Positions 1 to 7,966 of a DNA stretch of 64,000 bases are shown in pieces. The notes beneath the pieces are model-generated. The model saw only the letters and a list, made by a program, of their open reading frames with translations. It did no database searches and had not been told where the DNA came from. The translations under genes and the position numbers were made by a program. Every line of letters begins with the position of its first letter. Positions within the stretch are counted from its first letter, which is position 1. Source of the stretch: Oceanispirochaeta sp963676905 (GTDB taxonomy: Bacteria > Spirochaetota > Spirochaetia > DSM-2461); assembly GCA_963676905.2 (NCBI GenBank), contig CAXXVE010000001.1, positions 4,402,001 to 4,466,000 on the forward strand, written 5' to 3'.

Positions 1-681
1 GTTATAATGGCTTCCCCTGTATACATCCAGGATCGTCATCCTGATGCCCATAAATCCGTAAGCTTCCATCATCACCAGGAAGTTCATATATTCAAGATAC
101 TCCGGACCGGGAACTCCTGTCTCACGAAGCATCATCTCCAGAAAGAATGGATTATCCTCTGCAAAATCCTTCAGAACTGTCCGGCAGAGTTCAAACTGCT
201 CCTCCGGGGAAAGGGAAATCTGAAAGCTTTGCTGATCCATGCTGTCTTTAAGCAGCAGAGACTCTTCCAGAACAAACTCCTTTACAAGATAGAGCTGCGC
301 ATCGGTCTCGCTCACCATACCCGGGGCCGTATACCCCGCAATCAGATCAAGACGGATCTCTTTCACACGGTTGTTCTTCTCAAAAAGAGTGCCTGATTTT
401 GCAAACCCGTTAATCAGGGAGAGTTCACTCACGGCCATTCCCGTCAGAATAACAACACTCTCCCCTGCCCCCATACCGGGGACTCCTTCAACCCAGGCTG
501 TTGAGGCATCTGAATCAAAGAGGTTCTCCGGTGGATAACTGTACTCCCGGTCCCCCAGAGTCTCGGAAAGGACAGAGGATGCCCACAGAGACTCTCCGGG
601 CAGTACATGAAACTCAGCCCATTGAGGGAACAGAGCGATAGGCGCAAAGAAAATAAGAAGCAGGAGAAGCGGCGTTCTCAT
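1..681 (-). CDS. Secreted NADase-type glycan-binding (discoidin-like) domain protein, partial
   Basis: The reading frame is open from an ATG at 681 down to the first base of the window, so the C-terminus is missing. Residues 1-19 form a signal peptide (MRTPLLLLLIFFAPIALFPQ). Around residues 48-65 the segment PPENLFDSDASTAWVEGVPG matches the core of the NADase-type glycan-binding, F5/8C-like fold, where a substrate-binding beta-sandwich follows a conserved ENLFD..STAWVEG signature. The protein is therefore probably exported and anchored or free in the periplasm, and may bind carbohydrate. The rest is helical and unrecognised. No strong ribosome binding site precedes the ATG. It is transcribed in the same direction as the next gene (DUF5684) with a 19-base gap. 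Function beyond binding is unknown. Confidence 0.75.
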   Translation of the reverse strand, partial: MRTPLLLLLIFFAPIALFPQWAEFHVLPGESLWASSVLSETLGDREYSYPPENLFDSDASTAWVEGVPGMGAGESVVILTGMAVSELSLINGFAKSGTLFEKNNRVKEIRLDLIAGYTAPGMVSETDAQLYLVKEFVLEESLLLKDSMDQQSFQISLSPEEQFELCRTVLKDFAEDNPFFLEMMLRETGVPGPEYLEYMNFLVMMEAYGFMGIRMTILDVYRGSHYN

Positions 682-700
682 AAATTCACTACTTTACAGC

Positions 701-1042
701 CTACCCCTGATATGAGGCACTTGAGAAAGCAAGGTAGGGATAGTAGACAATACCCAGAAAGAACGCCAGAACAACATGCCATCCGGGCTGACCGAACTTC
801 AGACAGAGATTGTAGAGGAGCATAAAGCAGAAAACGACATTCACCACTGGAATCAGGAACATAAAGATCCACCAGATCGGTTTCTGAACTATTTGAAGCA
901 TAACAATGATGTTGTAGATGGGGATGATAATTGCCCATCCCGGCTTTCCGGCCTTTGTAAAGATTTTCCAGTTTGCAACAAACAGAACAACAGTGACAAT
1001 CAACCAGAAAACGATAAGAAGAGGATTGTAAGAATCATACAT
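701..1042 (-). CDS. DUF5684 family small membrane protein
   Basis: A 113-residue protein starting at MYDSYNPLL, chosen because AAAGGAG lies just upstream of that ATG; a longer 163-residue frame has no such site. Four hydrophobic segments are visible (about residues 8-25, 35-48, 55-75 and 90-105). The segments KAGKPGWAIIIPIYNI and QKPIWWIFMFLIPVVN are the typical repeats of DUF5684, a family of small inner-membrane proteins often annotated as signal peptidase-like, with no known activity. It may be co-transcribed with the discoidin-like gene downstream. Confidence 0.8.
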   Translation of the reverse strand: MYDSYNPLLIVFWLIVTVVLFVANWKIFTKAGKPGWAIIIPIYNIIVMLQIVQKPIWWIFMFLIPVVNVVFCFMLLYNLCLKFGQPGWHVVLAFFLGIVYYPYLAFSSASYQG

Positions 1043-1278
1043 AAAAAGCTCCTTTAAAGCTGATTTTTTAAGGCGGAAAAACTTTCCGCCATGTAAACTG
1101 ATTCTCTTGTTATGAATAAAACTTAGATGCCCTGTACCAGTGGAGCCGGGCGGGAAAAGGATGAAGAAAAATGAGACTCCACATAACTCCAATTCTAGTT
1201 CATCAGATCAGAATTGCAAAATGGATGTTTTGAGGAAGGGACTGTTCGGTCAGAATCAAAAAGGCAGGCGGAAACAGC

Positions 1279-2184
1279 TCAGACAGCCATTCCCTCCCTG
1301 AGCATTTTAATGTCCCGTGAGGGAGGCGCATTGTACATTCTGCTGTACTCCCGGCTGAACTGGGACGGACTTTCATAGCCCACTCTGAAAGCGGCACCCG
1401 CCGCATCCATTCGCTCAACAAGCATCAGCCGCCTGGCCTCCTGAAGCCGCAGCCACTTCTGATACTGCAGGGGAGTCATGGATGTGAGTTCCCTGAAATG
1501 GTGATGAAAGGTGGAACTGCTCATCCGGCTCAAAGATGCAAGTTCATCAATCCGGAGGGGTTTTCTGAAATTCTTCTTCAGCCATTCAATTGTCTGAACA
1601 ATCCTGTTGCTTTGACTGCCTGACAGAGTGAGCTGGCGGAGCTGATACCCCTGTTCACTTGTCAAAAGCCTGTAGATAATCTCCCTGATGATCAGGGGAG
1701 CCAGCATGGGAATGCTCTCGGGTTCATCGACAAGATCCATAAGACGGATAAAAGCGGAAAGGAGTGGAGGGTTCATTCCTGTGGCGGCCATGGCTCCTCC
1801 GTTACCGGACCTGTGATATTCAGGAAGATTGCTGTCCAGAAGCATCTCGGAAATCACTCCCAGATCCAGCTTCATTGAAACAGCAAGATAGGGAGTCTCA
1901 TCACTTGCTTCTACAATTTCCGTAGCCACGGGCATATCGAGAAGAGTCAGCAGATAGTTGTCCGGATCATTCTGAAAAACCTCATCCTTCAGCACAATCC
2001 TTTTGGCTCCCTGGGCGATGACGCAGATTCCCGGTTCCTGAATATGGTTCTCAGGTTCCACAGGAGTCTCGTATCGGTATACTGAGAGTGCGGGAATCCC
2101 TGTTTTTGTCTCTCCGCAGTTTTGAGCAAGTTTCCTTATTCTGTCCAGAAATGATTCTTTCAGTTTCTCCAATTCACTGTCCAC
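1279..2184 (-). CDS. AraC family transcriptional regulator
   Basis: A 301-residue regulator. The N-terminal part (about 20-170) with PGICVIAQGAKRIVLKDEVF matches the AraC-type N-terminal cupin-like sensor domain, and residues about 200-297 carry the two helix-turn-helix motifs of AraC proteins (IDELASLSRMSSSTFHHHF and VGYESPSQFSREYSRMY). It would bind DNA and respond to a small ligand, unknown here. It is divergent from a Gal80-like oxidoreductase gene at 2382, with a 197-base A+T-rich interval between, so that gene is the first candidate target. Chromosomal, outside the mobile element. Confidence 0.92.
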   Translation of the reverse strand: MDSELEKLKESFLDRIRKLAQNCGETKTGIPALSVYRYETPVEPENHIQEPGICVIAQGAKRIVLKDEVFQNDPDNYLLTLLDMPVATEIVEASDETPYLAVSMKLDLGVISEMLLDSNLPEYHRSGNGGAMAATGMNPPLLSAFIRLMDLVDEPESIPMLAPLIIREIIYRLLTSEQGYQLRQLTLSGSQSNRIVQTIEWLKKNFRKPLRIDELASLSRMSSSTFHHHFRELTSMTPLQYQKWLRLQEARRLMLVERMDAAGAAFRVGYESPSQFSREYSRMYNAPPSRDIKMLREGMAV

Positions 2185-2381
2185 GATTTCCCCCTTTACA
2201 ATGCCTGGAACCCTTGTATTCCTGAAAGTGATCCTAATACAAACAAAGCATCATTATAATACCCTAACCAGAGCTCCCGGAGGATCAGGCAAGAAGATGA
2301 CAGGATATGTCTATCACATCCTTTCAGAAAATAATTATTATTAGAATATAAATAATTTGTGTTAAACATTGGAGAAATAAT

Positions 2382-3524
2382 ATGTCTGAAAAGAAAATCA
2401 GAGTCGGAATCATCGGACTCAAACCCGGAGAGAGCTGGGCCGGAGTTGCCCATGTCCCCTCACTGCAGCATCTGTCTGACAGTTTTATCATTAACGGTGT
2501 TGCCAACAGCAGCCTGGAGAGCAGCAGAGCCGCAGCAGAGACCCTGGGAATCCCCTACGCCTTCGGAAGCGCCGAGGAGCTTATCGCATCCCCCGAGATC
2601 GATGCCGTAACAGTCACCATTACTGTCCCCCAGCACCTCAAAGTCGTAAAGGCAGCGCTGGAAGCGGGGAAGCATGTCTACTGTGAGGCACCTCTGGGCA
2701 ACGGTCTGGCAGAAGCCGAAGAGATGGCAGAACTGGCCCGGAAACAGGGCGTTACAGCAGTTGTCGGACTTCAGGCCCGCTGCGCTCCCGAGATATTCTA
2801 CCTGCGCCAGCTGCTGTCTGAGGGTTATGTGGGAGAAGTCATTTCATCCAGTCTGACAGGATGGGGAGGCAACTGGGGCCCCACCGCCGAGAACATCTCC
2901 CGTCTGGGATATCTTCTGGACAAGAAAAACGGTGCAACCATGCTGACCATCCCCCTGGGCCATACCCTGGCGGCTGTAAGGGATGTTCTGGGAGATATAA
3001 CTGAAGTTTCCGCAATCCTTGATACACGGATCAGTGAAGTCCGTTCTCTGGACGACGGAAGCACCCTTACCCAGACCGCACCGGACCAGATCCTGGTTAC
3101 CGCCAGACTGGAGGGCGGCGAGCCCTTCTCTGTTCACTATCAGGGCGGAATGCCCAACGGGATAGAGGGATTTGCCTGGGATATTCACGGGACAGAGGGC
3201 GACCTCAGAGTGACAGCCCCCTTCGGCCACGGACAGATGGCCCAGCTCAGCATTTCAGGAGCTAAAAGCGGTTCAGGAGAGCTGACCCCCATCGAGGTTC
3301 CCAAGCAGTTTTATGAAGGCTACAAGGGAGAACCAGTCCCGGGTAACGTACTGCGCAACTATGCCAGAATGGCTGGGGATATTAAAAATGGAAGCTCCAG
3401 AGCCTCCAATTTTGATGACGCCGTCGGTGTTCAGCGGCTCATCGATGCCATTGAGAGGTCTTCTTCTACAGGATCAAGAATCTCCCTGAAGGCTGTCAAC
3501 AGAGCCCTGCCTCTGCCGGAATAA
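2382..3524 (+). CDS. Gfo/Idh/MocA family protein, Gal80-like
   Basis: A 380-residue two-domain protein. The N-terminal Rossmann fold starts at VGIIGL (residues 8-13); the C-terminal half has the GGNWGPT and IHGTEGDLRV segments of the Gfo/Idh/MocA dimerisation domain. In most catalytic members the motif is EKP, with the lysine needed for hydride transfer; here it reads EAPLGN, so the lysine is absent. Loss of that lysine is known in Gal80-type members that act as sensors or are not dehydrogenases. GGAG lies 8 bases before the ATG. It is divergent from an AraC regulator. Substrate unknown; it could be a sugar-responsive partner or an oxidoreductase with altered chemistry. Confidence 0.85.
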   Translation: MSEKKIRVGIIGLKPGESWAGVAHVPSLQHLSDSFIINGVANSSLESSRAAAETLGIPYAFGSAEELIASPEIDAVTVTITVPQHLKVVKAALEAGKHVYCEAPLGNGLAEAEEMAELARKQGVTAVVGLQARCAPEIFYLRQLLSEGYVGEVISSSLTGWGGNWGPTAENISRLGYLLDKKNGATMLTIPLGHTLAAVRDVLGDITEVSAILDTRISEVRSLDDGSTLTQTAPDQILVTARLEGGEPFSVHYQGGMPNGIEGFAWDIHGTEGDLRVTAPFGHGQMAQLSISGAKSGSGELTPIEVPKQFYEGYKGEPVPGNVLRNYARMAGDIKNGSSRASNFDDAVGVQRLIDAIERSSSTGSRISLKAVNRALPLPE

Positions 3525-3533
3525 GGGTCCTTT

Positions 3534-3556
3534 TCCGGGGTAGCCTCTGCCCCGGA
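3534..3556 (+). promoter_or_regulatory. Hairpin overlapping the ribosome binding site of the next gene
   Basis: TCCGGGG at 3534-3540 pairs perfectly with CCCCGGA at 3550-3556 across a 9-base loop. The 3' arm runs into GGAGGG, the ribosome binding site of the gene starting at 3570, so the hairpin could hide that site or act as a weak attenuator between the two genes. No run of T follows. Confidence 0.45.
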
Positions 3557-3569
3557 GGGATATAGAATA

Positions 3570-4043
3570 ATGAATGTAAAATTTAAATACAGAAAGTTGA
3601 TACCGGTACTGCTGCTTGCCTTAACTGCGGCGGCAGGACCGGTTTATTCAGAAGATCTGATTTCAAGGCACAGAGAGGAAGGGACCATGCAGCTGATAAT
3701 GCAGATAGACGGTGAGATAGTGACAGCGGAGCTTATAGACAGTGAAACCACAAGGGAATTCATTTCGATGATGCCGACAACCATTAATCTTTATGACTTC
3801 TACAACCGCATAAAATACTGTTACTTTGAAGAACCCCTCTCTCAAAAGGGTCCGAAGCAACTGGAATATGAGCCGGGAGACATCGCCTATTGGCCCGAAG
3901 GAAATGAACTTCTCATCTACTACCGCCATGACGGAAAGCCTATGCGCAGTGATATTATCGTAATGGCCAGAATTAAATCAGGACTTGAAGCCATTAAAGA
4001 GCACAAGGGTTCAGTAGAAATCAGTTTCCAGTTCCAGGAGTAG
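3570..4043 (+). CDS. Secreted cyclophilin-like fold protein
   Basis: A 157-residue protein with a signal peptide (residues 1-27, cleavage likely after PVYS). From residue 42 on, the pattern IDGEIVTAELIDSETTREF, then LYDFYNRIKYCYFEEPLS, GDIAYWPEGNELLIYYR and VMARIKSGLE matches the bacterial cyclophilin-like fold family (a small beta-barrel, not shown to be a prolyl isomerase). The ATG follows GGAGGG by about 10 bases. It lies 45 bases after the Gal80-like gene in the same direction and may be co-transcribed. Role unknown. Confidence 0.8.
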   Translation: MNVKFKYRKLIPVLLLALTAAAGPVYSEDLISRHREEGTMQLIMQIDGEIVTAELIDSETTREFISMMPTTINLYDFYNRIKYCYFEEPLSQKGPKQLEYEPGDIAYWPEGNELLIYYRHDGKPMRSDIIVMARIKSGLEAIKEHKGSVEISFQFQE

Positions 4044-4196
4044 AAAGGAATGCAAAAGGAAGGAGCTACTCATCTTATAACTGCCGGTACATCCCTTTTT
4101 ACATTGAGATCCGTCGGCTGTTCAAAAACCTTTAAAGCCGGAAGCTATACAGGAAGGTCCTTTCGATCTTATCCGGAGACCGGAAGACAACATGGT

Positions 4197-5165
4197 TCAT
4201 GCTGAATAGATTCCATCAAGTATCTTATTGACAGCCCTGCCGATCTGTCCGTCAACCACGGGTTCTCTTTTTTCAATAAGGGCCTGTGCAAAGTCGTCAA
4301 TAAGGGGCTGATGGACATTGTTATGAGGAGGATGAAACTCAACCTGCTCCTGTCCTTTTCTATTAAGAATCAGTTTATCCCCGTTGAGTACGGGAACATG
4401 AATGCTTCCCTCAGTCCCGAAAATATCCAGGGTATCCCGCCCCTCACTGACGGCATGGGAGACTCTGAGAGTCGCTTGGATGTTCTCATCAAAAACAAGA
4501 GAGAGAAGAGCCGTATCCTCCACTTCCCTCTCTTTGAAATAGAGATTCATAAGTTCGGACTTTTGTGACAGTACATTACCGAATAGGTCCTGGAGCACCT
4601 CAATCCGGTGGCAGCCGAAGTCCATCATAGGACCGCCCCCGGCCTTTTTCTTCTCAAGAAGCCATGCACGGGGTTCTCCTGATTTCCGGTTAAACCACTC
4701 ACAGGCCTGAACATCGGCAATGACAGGCGTCCCGATCTGCCCGGAGCTCAAAATCTCCTTTATGCGATGTACAAGGGGATAAAAATGCCTGTAGTAGGCA
4801 GTGCCGAAGGTAACTCCATTGGCAGTGCAGGCATCCAGTATGCGGTCGCATTCTGACCTGTCCAGCCCCATGGGTTTCTCACAGAGAACATGCTTTCCCG
4901 CCATTGCCGCAGCTATAGCCTGCTCCGCGTGAAGGAAGACGGGAGAAGCAATATAGACTGCATCCACTTCACTGTCTTTCAGCAGATCCTTCCAGTCTTC
5001 ATACCATATCTTGGCACCGAATTCCCGGGCAAAAGATTCCAGTAGAGAGCTGTCTTTCCGGCTCACAGCGGTCAACTCACAGTTATCCAGATCATTAATG
5101 GCAGGAACCACCCTCTTTCTGGATATATCTCCGCAGCCTATAACACCCCATCTGATTTTCTGCAT
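4197..5165 (-). CDS. Gfo/Idh/MocA family oxidoreductase
   Basis: A 322-residue NAD(P)-dependent sugar or cyclitol dehydrogenase-like protein. The start MQKIRWG was chosen because CAGGAG lies 6 bases upstream; a longer frame begins 30 bases earlier without a site. The Rossmann motif GVIGCGDISR is at residues 7-16, the canonical EKP motif is present (LCEKPMG, about residue 95) and DFGCHRIEVLQDLFG carries the conserved histidine near the active site. In contrast to the Gal80-like homologue at 2382, it keeps the catalytic lysine. Convergent with the cyclophilin-like gene. Substrate not predictable. Confidence 0.9.
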   Translation of the reverse strand: MQKIRWGVIGCGDISRKRVVPAINDLDNCELTAVSRKDSSLLESFAREFGAKIWYEDWKDLLKDSEVDAVYIASPVFLHAEQAIAAAMAGKHVLCEKPMGLDRSECDRILDACTANGVTFGTAYYRHFYPLVHRIKEILSSGQIGTPVIADVQACEWFNRKSGEPRAWLLEKKKAGGGPMMDFGCHRIEVLQDLFGNVLSQKSELMNLYFKEREVEDTALLSLVFDENIQATLRVSHAVSEGRDTLDIFGTEGSIHVPVLNGDKLILNRKGQEQVEFHPPHNNVHQPLIDDFAQALIEKREPVVDGQIGRAVNKILDGIYSA

Positions 5166-5275
5166 GACTGACTCCTGAAAAAAAATAAAGACCACAGTAT
5201 CAACGGTTCAAACCGGGTATACCGCAGTCTTTTAAGTATAATTAAAAATCTGGAAAAGGACAGAACAATCTGCTG

Positions 5276-5527
5276 TCAGCGACCCTTGAGAATATCTTTC
5301 TTTTCAAGGTACTCCTCTTTGCTGATCTCCCCGTTTACATACTTTTTCTGAAGAAGCTCCAGAGGGGACTCAAGGTCTGTTCCTGATGTAAATCCCTTCT
5401 TTCTGACAGCCAGATAGATGAGAAGTCCGATCAAAATAATACCTGCTAAAAACACGATACCGCCTCCCATTGGAATTCTGCCGAATCCGAAAAATCCGTC
5501 ACAGAATCGATGTGCATATGGATACAT
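5276..5527 (-). CDS. Small membrane protein with C-terminal SHOCT domain
   Basis: An 83-residue protein: one membrane segment at about residues 22-43 (GIVFLAGIILIGLLIYLAV), then a C-terminal SHOCT motif (PLELLQKKYVNGEISKEEYL) of about 30 residues. SHOCT is a short oligomerisation motif found at the ends of many bacterial membrane proteins. The ATG is preceded by GGAGGAAAT. Just before the tRNA-Leu and element boundary, so it is the last chromosomal gene on this side. Confidence 0.85.
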   Translation of the reverse strand: MYPYAHRFCDGFFGFGRIPMGGGIVFLAGIILIGLLIYLAVRKKGFTSGTDLESPLELLQKKYVNGEISKEEYLEKKDILKGR

Positions 5528-5673
5528 ATTTCCTCCACCTAAATTGGATACTCTGAATTCTGAAAATTAAGTATGAATAAACTATGAACAGCAGATAAAT
5601 GGTTTCTGAAAGTCTGTACCGGACCAGGATGAAAGGCCAAATTCCATATATGAAAAAAAGATTTCACCATGCG

Positions 5674-5702
5674 TTGACAAAAATTTAACCATTAGGTATT
5701 AT
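5674..5702 (+). promoter_or_regulatory. Sigma-70-type promoter of tRNA-Leu
   Basis: TTGACA at 5674-5679 and TATTAT at 5697-5702, separated by exactly 17 bases, ending 14 bases before the tRNA. A near-consensus promoter, as expected for a stable RNA gene. Confidence 0.8.
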
Positions 5703-5716
5703 CACGACACCTAAAC

Positions 5717-5800
5717 GCGGTAGTGGTGGAATTGGTAGACACGCTAGCTTGAGGGGCTAGTGGTAGCAATACCGTGGAAGTTCAAGTCTTCTCTACCGCA
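5717..5800 (+). tRNA. tRNA-Leu (anticodon GAG)
   Basis: An 84-base tRNA. Acceptor stem GCGGTAG (5717-5723) pairs with CTACCGC (5793-5799); discriminator base A at 5800, CCA not encoded. The anticodon stem CTAGC/GCTAG encloses the loop TTGAGGG, giving anticodon GAG (reads CUC and CUU). A long variable arm typical of leucine tRNAs and a T loop TTCAAGT are present. Its 3' part from the anticodon loop on appears to be of element origin, because a different 3' half of a tRNA-Leu lies at the far end of the element (57434-57485). Confidence 0.95.
5749..5764 (+). repeat. attL core: 16-bp repeat within tRNA-Leu
   Basis: TTGAGGGGCTAGTGGT occurs here and identically at 57434-57449. It covers the anticodon loop and the 3' side of the anticodon stem, a usual crossover site for tyrosine integrases. 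Downstream of it the two copies keep tRNA structure but diverge in sequence. Confidence 0.8.
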
Positions 5801-5830
5801 ACGTTAAACCCTTACGGGGATTAAATATAG

Positions 5831-5859
5831 AGCACTTTCTTCGGAAGGTGCTTTTTTTT
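5831..5859 (+). terminator. Intrinsic terminator after tRNA-Leu
   Basis: AGCACTTT (5831-5838) pairs with AAGGTGCT (5845-5852), one G-T wobble, loop CTTCGG, followed by a run of T. This terminator lies inside the element, so the tRNA uses an element-borne terminator; the original one seems to be at 57499. Confidence 0.8.
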
Positions 5860-6010
5860 ATTTAGTCCCATTTTCGGTAATGATGCCTTTATTGACCCTT
5901 TTATTTTTGGGGGTCTTGTTCTAAAAGTCGTTTATCAGGGATGATTTTTTTCGCTTTCATGGAACCTTACGATTAGCACATGCGCAATGAGATTACGATT
6001 GCATCACCAT

Positions 6011-6034
6011 AAAAAAGCCCGGAAGAACCGGGCT
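6011..6034 (-). terminator. Intrinsic terminator of the reverse transcriptase unit
   Basis: On the minus strand AGCCCGG and CCGGGCT pair perfectly across a 5-base loop and are followed by six T. It lies about 100 bases after the end of the reverse transcriptase gene. The interval 5860-6010 holds nothing recognisable. Confidence 0.75.
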
Positions 6035-6133
6035 GCGACCATACTCCACAATGTATGGCAGGTATGAATTGCCTAAAGTATACCGTTATTCAAATGATAC
6101 GTCTATTCCAAAAATCTATGATCAGAAATATCC

Positions 6134-7027
6134 TTAATCCGATTTTACCGAATTTCTTTTACGAATCTGTTTTTTGGTTGTTTGAAAAAAAATGGACTCA
6201 ATTGTTTGACAATAAGAAATAAGTCCTTCTATTGATGGATAGTTCGGAGTTTTTTCGGATAGATTATCTATAATCTTCTTCTTATGCTTATTCTGTATTC
6301 TCATTTCTTGTTTAGGAGAAATTGCACAACCAGTTACAAGCTTATAATCATTCATCCCATATTTTCTTGTTTTCCGATTGTTAATCTTCAAACAATATTT
6401 CCCCAATATCCCCTTTACGCCCCCAATAAGACTTAACGAGATTCTGTCTGAACTGGAGAAGGTCATATCATCAACATAAAGAGAAAAGAGAATTCTATTT
6501 TTATCACAATAGGAATTTATTGAATGAAACATATCTTGGTGCGACCAATATGCAAGATTCTGGCTCAAAGGGCTTCCTGTGGGGATACGTTCTTAAAAAC
6601 AAACAAGCTCTGTTAAAAGATATGCAATATCACCTTCACATCTGAAAACATTATTGAACATTTTCCTAACATTGCTTTTCTGAGTAGAGTTATAGAATTT
6701 GGTAATATCCATGGTAATCATATAACGGCAATCTATATGACGTTCTGCATTACCAACAGATGAACGACCTTTTACTCCCGAAAATAAGTACTCTGGAGTT
6801 TCAATCCTAGATAAGAACTTTTGTAGCTTATCATGAATGACTCGAAGCTTTCCAATTGGCTCGTTTATTTCCCGATCATCTACCATAAAGACTCTATAAT
6901 ATGGAGTAGAATCTCTACTAATGTGAACGATTTCTTTCAAAGATAAGCCCAATAGGTCAGCAAGCCTTTTCTTTGAAGATAATTTGAATAGAGGACTTTG
7001 AGAAATAGGATACTTCTTATTCGCCAT
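6134..7027 (-). pseudogene. Retron-type reverse transcriptase with one in-frame ochre stop
   Basis: One frame of 297 codons interrupted once by TAA at 6593-6595. Before the stop lie RT motifs 0-3: NEPIGKLRVIHDKLQKFLSR, YLFSGVKGRSS, then the first catalytic aspartate in MITMDITKFYNS. After it, in the same frame, come ERIPTGSPLSQNLAYW (motif 4) and LFSLYVDDMTFSS with the YVDD catalytic pair (motif 5), then the thumb region. The size, the SGVKGRS segment and the DDMTFSS pattern fit retron reverse transcriptases. The start at 7027 has GAGGAGA upstream and overlaps the end of the XRE gene by 11 bases, so the two are translationally coupled. The stop separates the first aspartate from the YVDD pair, so neither half can be active alone. 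It may be a recent nonsense mutation or need readthrough. Confidence 0.8.
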
Positions 7028-7301
7028 TCTCCTCAACATCCAGTAAAAAACGTAATAAGCTTTTTGCAATCAGAGATTTCATTCCTTTCTGATTACTCTC
7101 CAATTTCTCTGAGAACTGAAGTATTGCAGAAGGTGGGACTTCAAAATACTCAGCATACTTATCAATTATATCCAGATTTGGTTTTTTCTTCCCTTTCTCA
7201 ATCTCTGACAAGTAGCTTTTTGAGATACCAAGAGCGTCTGCTAACTCATATAGTTTCAAGTCGTTATAAACCCGAAATAATCTTAATGCTTCATTTACCA
7301 T
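7017..7301 (-). CDS. XRE family helix-turn-helix regulator of the retron unit
   Basis: A 94-residue protein with a Cro/CI-type helix-turn-helix at residues 5-60: LADALGISKSYLSEIEKG is the recognition segment, followed by PNLDIIDKYAEYFEVP. GGA lies 7 bases before the ATG. It sits between a structured RNA candidate (7491-7667) and the reverse transcriptase, overlapping the latter by 11 bases. Retrons with helix-turn-helix partners are known; in those the extra protein is the regulator or effector of an anti-phage module. Whether it represses the unit or acts as effector cannot be told from sequence. Confidence 0.85.
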   Translation of the reverse strand: MVNEALRLFRVYNDLKLYELADALGISKSYLSEIEKGKKKPNLDIIDKYAEYFEVPPSAILQFSEKLESNQKGMKSLIAKSLLRFLLDVEENGE

Positions 7302-7490
7302 TTTTTATTCCTAGATAAAGTGAGAAAGGGAAGCTATTGCTCAGAGATATCGTCTGCGAAAAGATGTTTGATCACAAAGAATACAACTTTGATAATCACT
7401 TTTCTATGACGCCAAAAGAAACGATAAACTCTCTTAGCAAAACTGTTTTTTCGTGAATCATGCGACTTTTTTTTCGGATTACGACAATGT

Positions 7491-7667
7491 CTTGACGTCT
7501 TCACCCAAGCCACCTCCTTTCTTGGTTAAAGTTTTTGATTTATTATCAAGAACCAAGATCTCACAAAGGAGGAGTGGTAAAAAGCAGCGTTCACTTCCCA
7601 AACTCTTTACTTGCGCCGTAATCTTTCCGGCGCAAGTCCTCAGGCAGGGCGCGGAAGATGTCACAAG
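7491..7667 (-). ncRNA. Candidate retron msr-msd RNA
   Basis: Read on the minus strand, a segment CTTGTGACATCTTC (7667-7654) can pair with GAAGACGTCAAG (7502-7491) with one mismatch and a 2-base bulge, as the a1/a2 stem of retrons. Between them are a short hairpin with a 9-bp stem (CTTGCGCCG with CGGCGCAAG, around 7609-7635), as in msr, and a long hairpin (about 7510-7578): CCTCCTTT with AAAGGAGG, then CTTGGTT with AACCAAG, then a small apical stem TTGAT/ATCAA, as in msd. It lies directly upstream of the XRE and reverse transcriptase genes on the same strand. Boundaries are estimates; the branching guanosine was not identified. The rest of 7302-7966 holds no gene. Confidence 0.68.
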
Positions 7668-7917
7668 AACACCAACAGCGAAACCGCTCCAAGGTACAAA
7701 CCCTCAAAATAGAAGATTCCCGAGCACTAAGCTCTAATTGCAAAATGTGAGAAATCCACTTTCCAATTCACTGATAATGAAGATAACACCAATTTAAGGC
7801 CAAGTCAAGTTTATTTTCGTTATTTGCGAATATTATTCGCTATTTCGAGATTTTGTTAGTTCTGCTTTTTATCTAGAAATTTAATAGAAATATTTTCCAT
7901 CTGAGGATAAAAACCCG

Positions 7918-7962
7918 ACTCCCAGAAAGCATATTTAACGATAGAATAAAGATTTCGGGAGT
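7918..7962 (+). promoter_or_regulatory. Hairpin with AAAGCATATTT loop, hiding the integrase ribosome binding site
   Basis: ACTCCC (7918-7923) pairs with GGGAGT (7957-7962) and GAAA (7925-7928) with TTTC (7953-7956). The 3' arm is the ribosome binding site GGGAG, 4 bases before the integrase ATG. The loop carries AAAGCATATTT, a box found upstream of several other genes in this element. It could limit integrase translation. Confidence 0.45.
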
Positions 7963-7966
7963 ATTA

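Noticed and set aside
7..396. Plus-strand 129-residue frame
   Set aside because: It lies opposite a minus-strand frame that encodes a signal peptide and a recognisable discoidin-like motif.
6035..6090. Small hairpins downstream of the reverse transcriptase, considered as msd
   Set aside because: Short stems without an a1/a2 pair, downstream of the gene; the structure at 7491-7667 fits far better.
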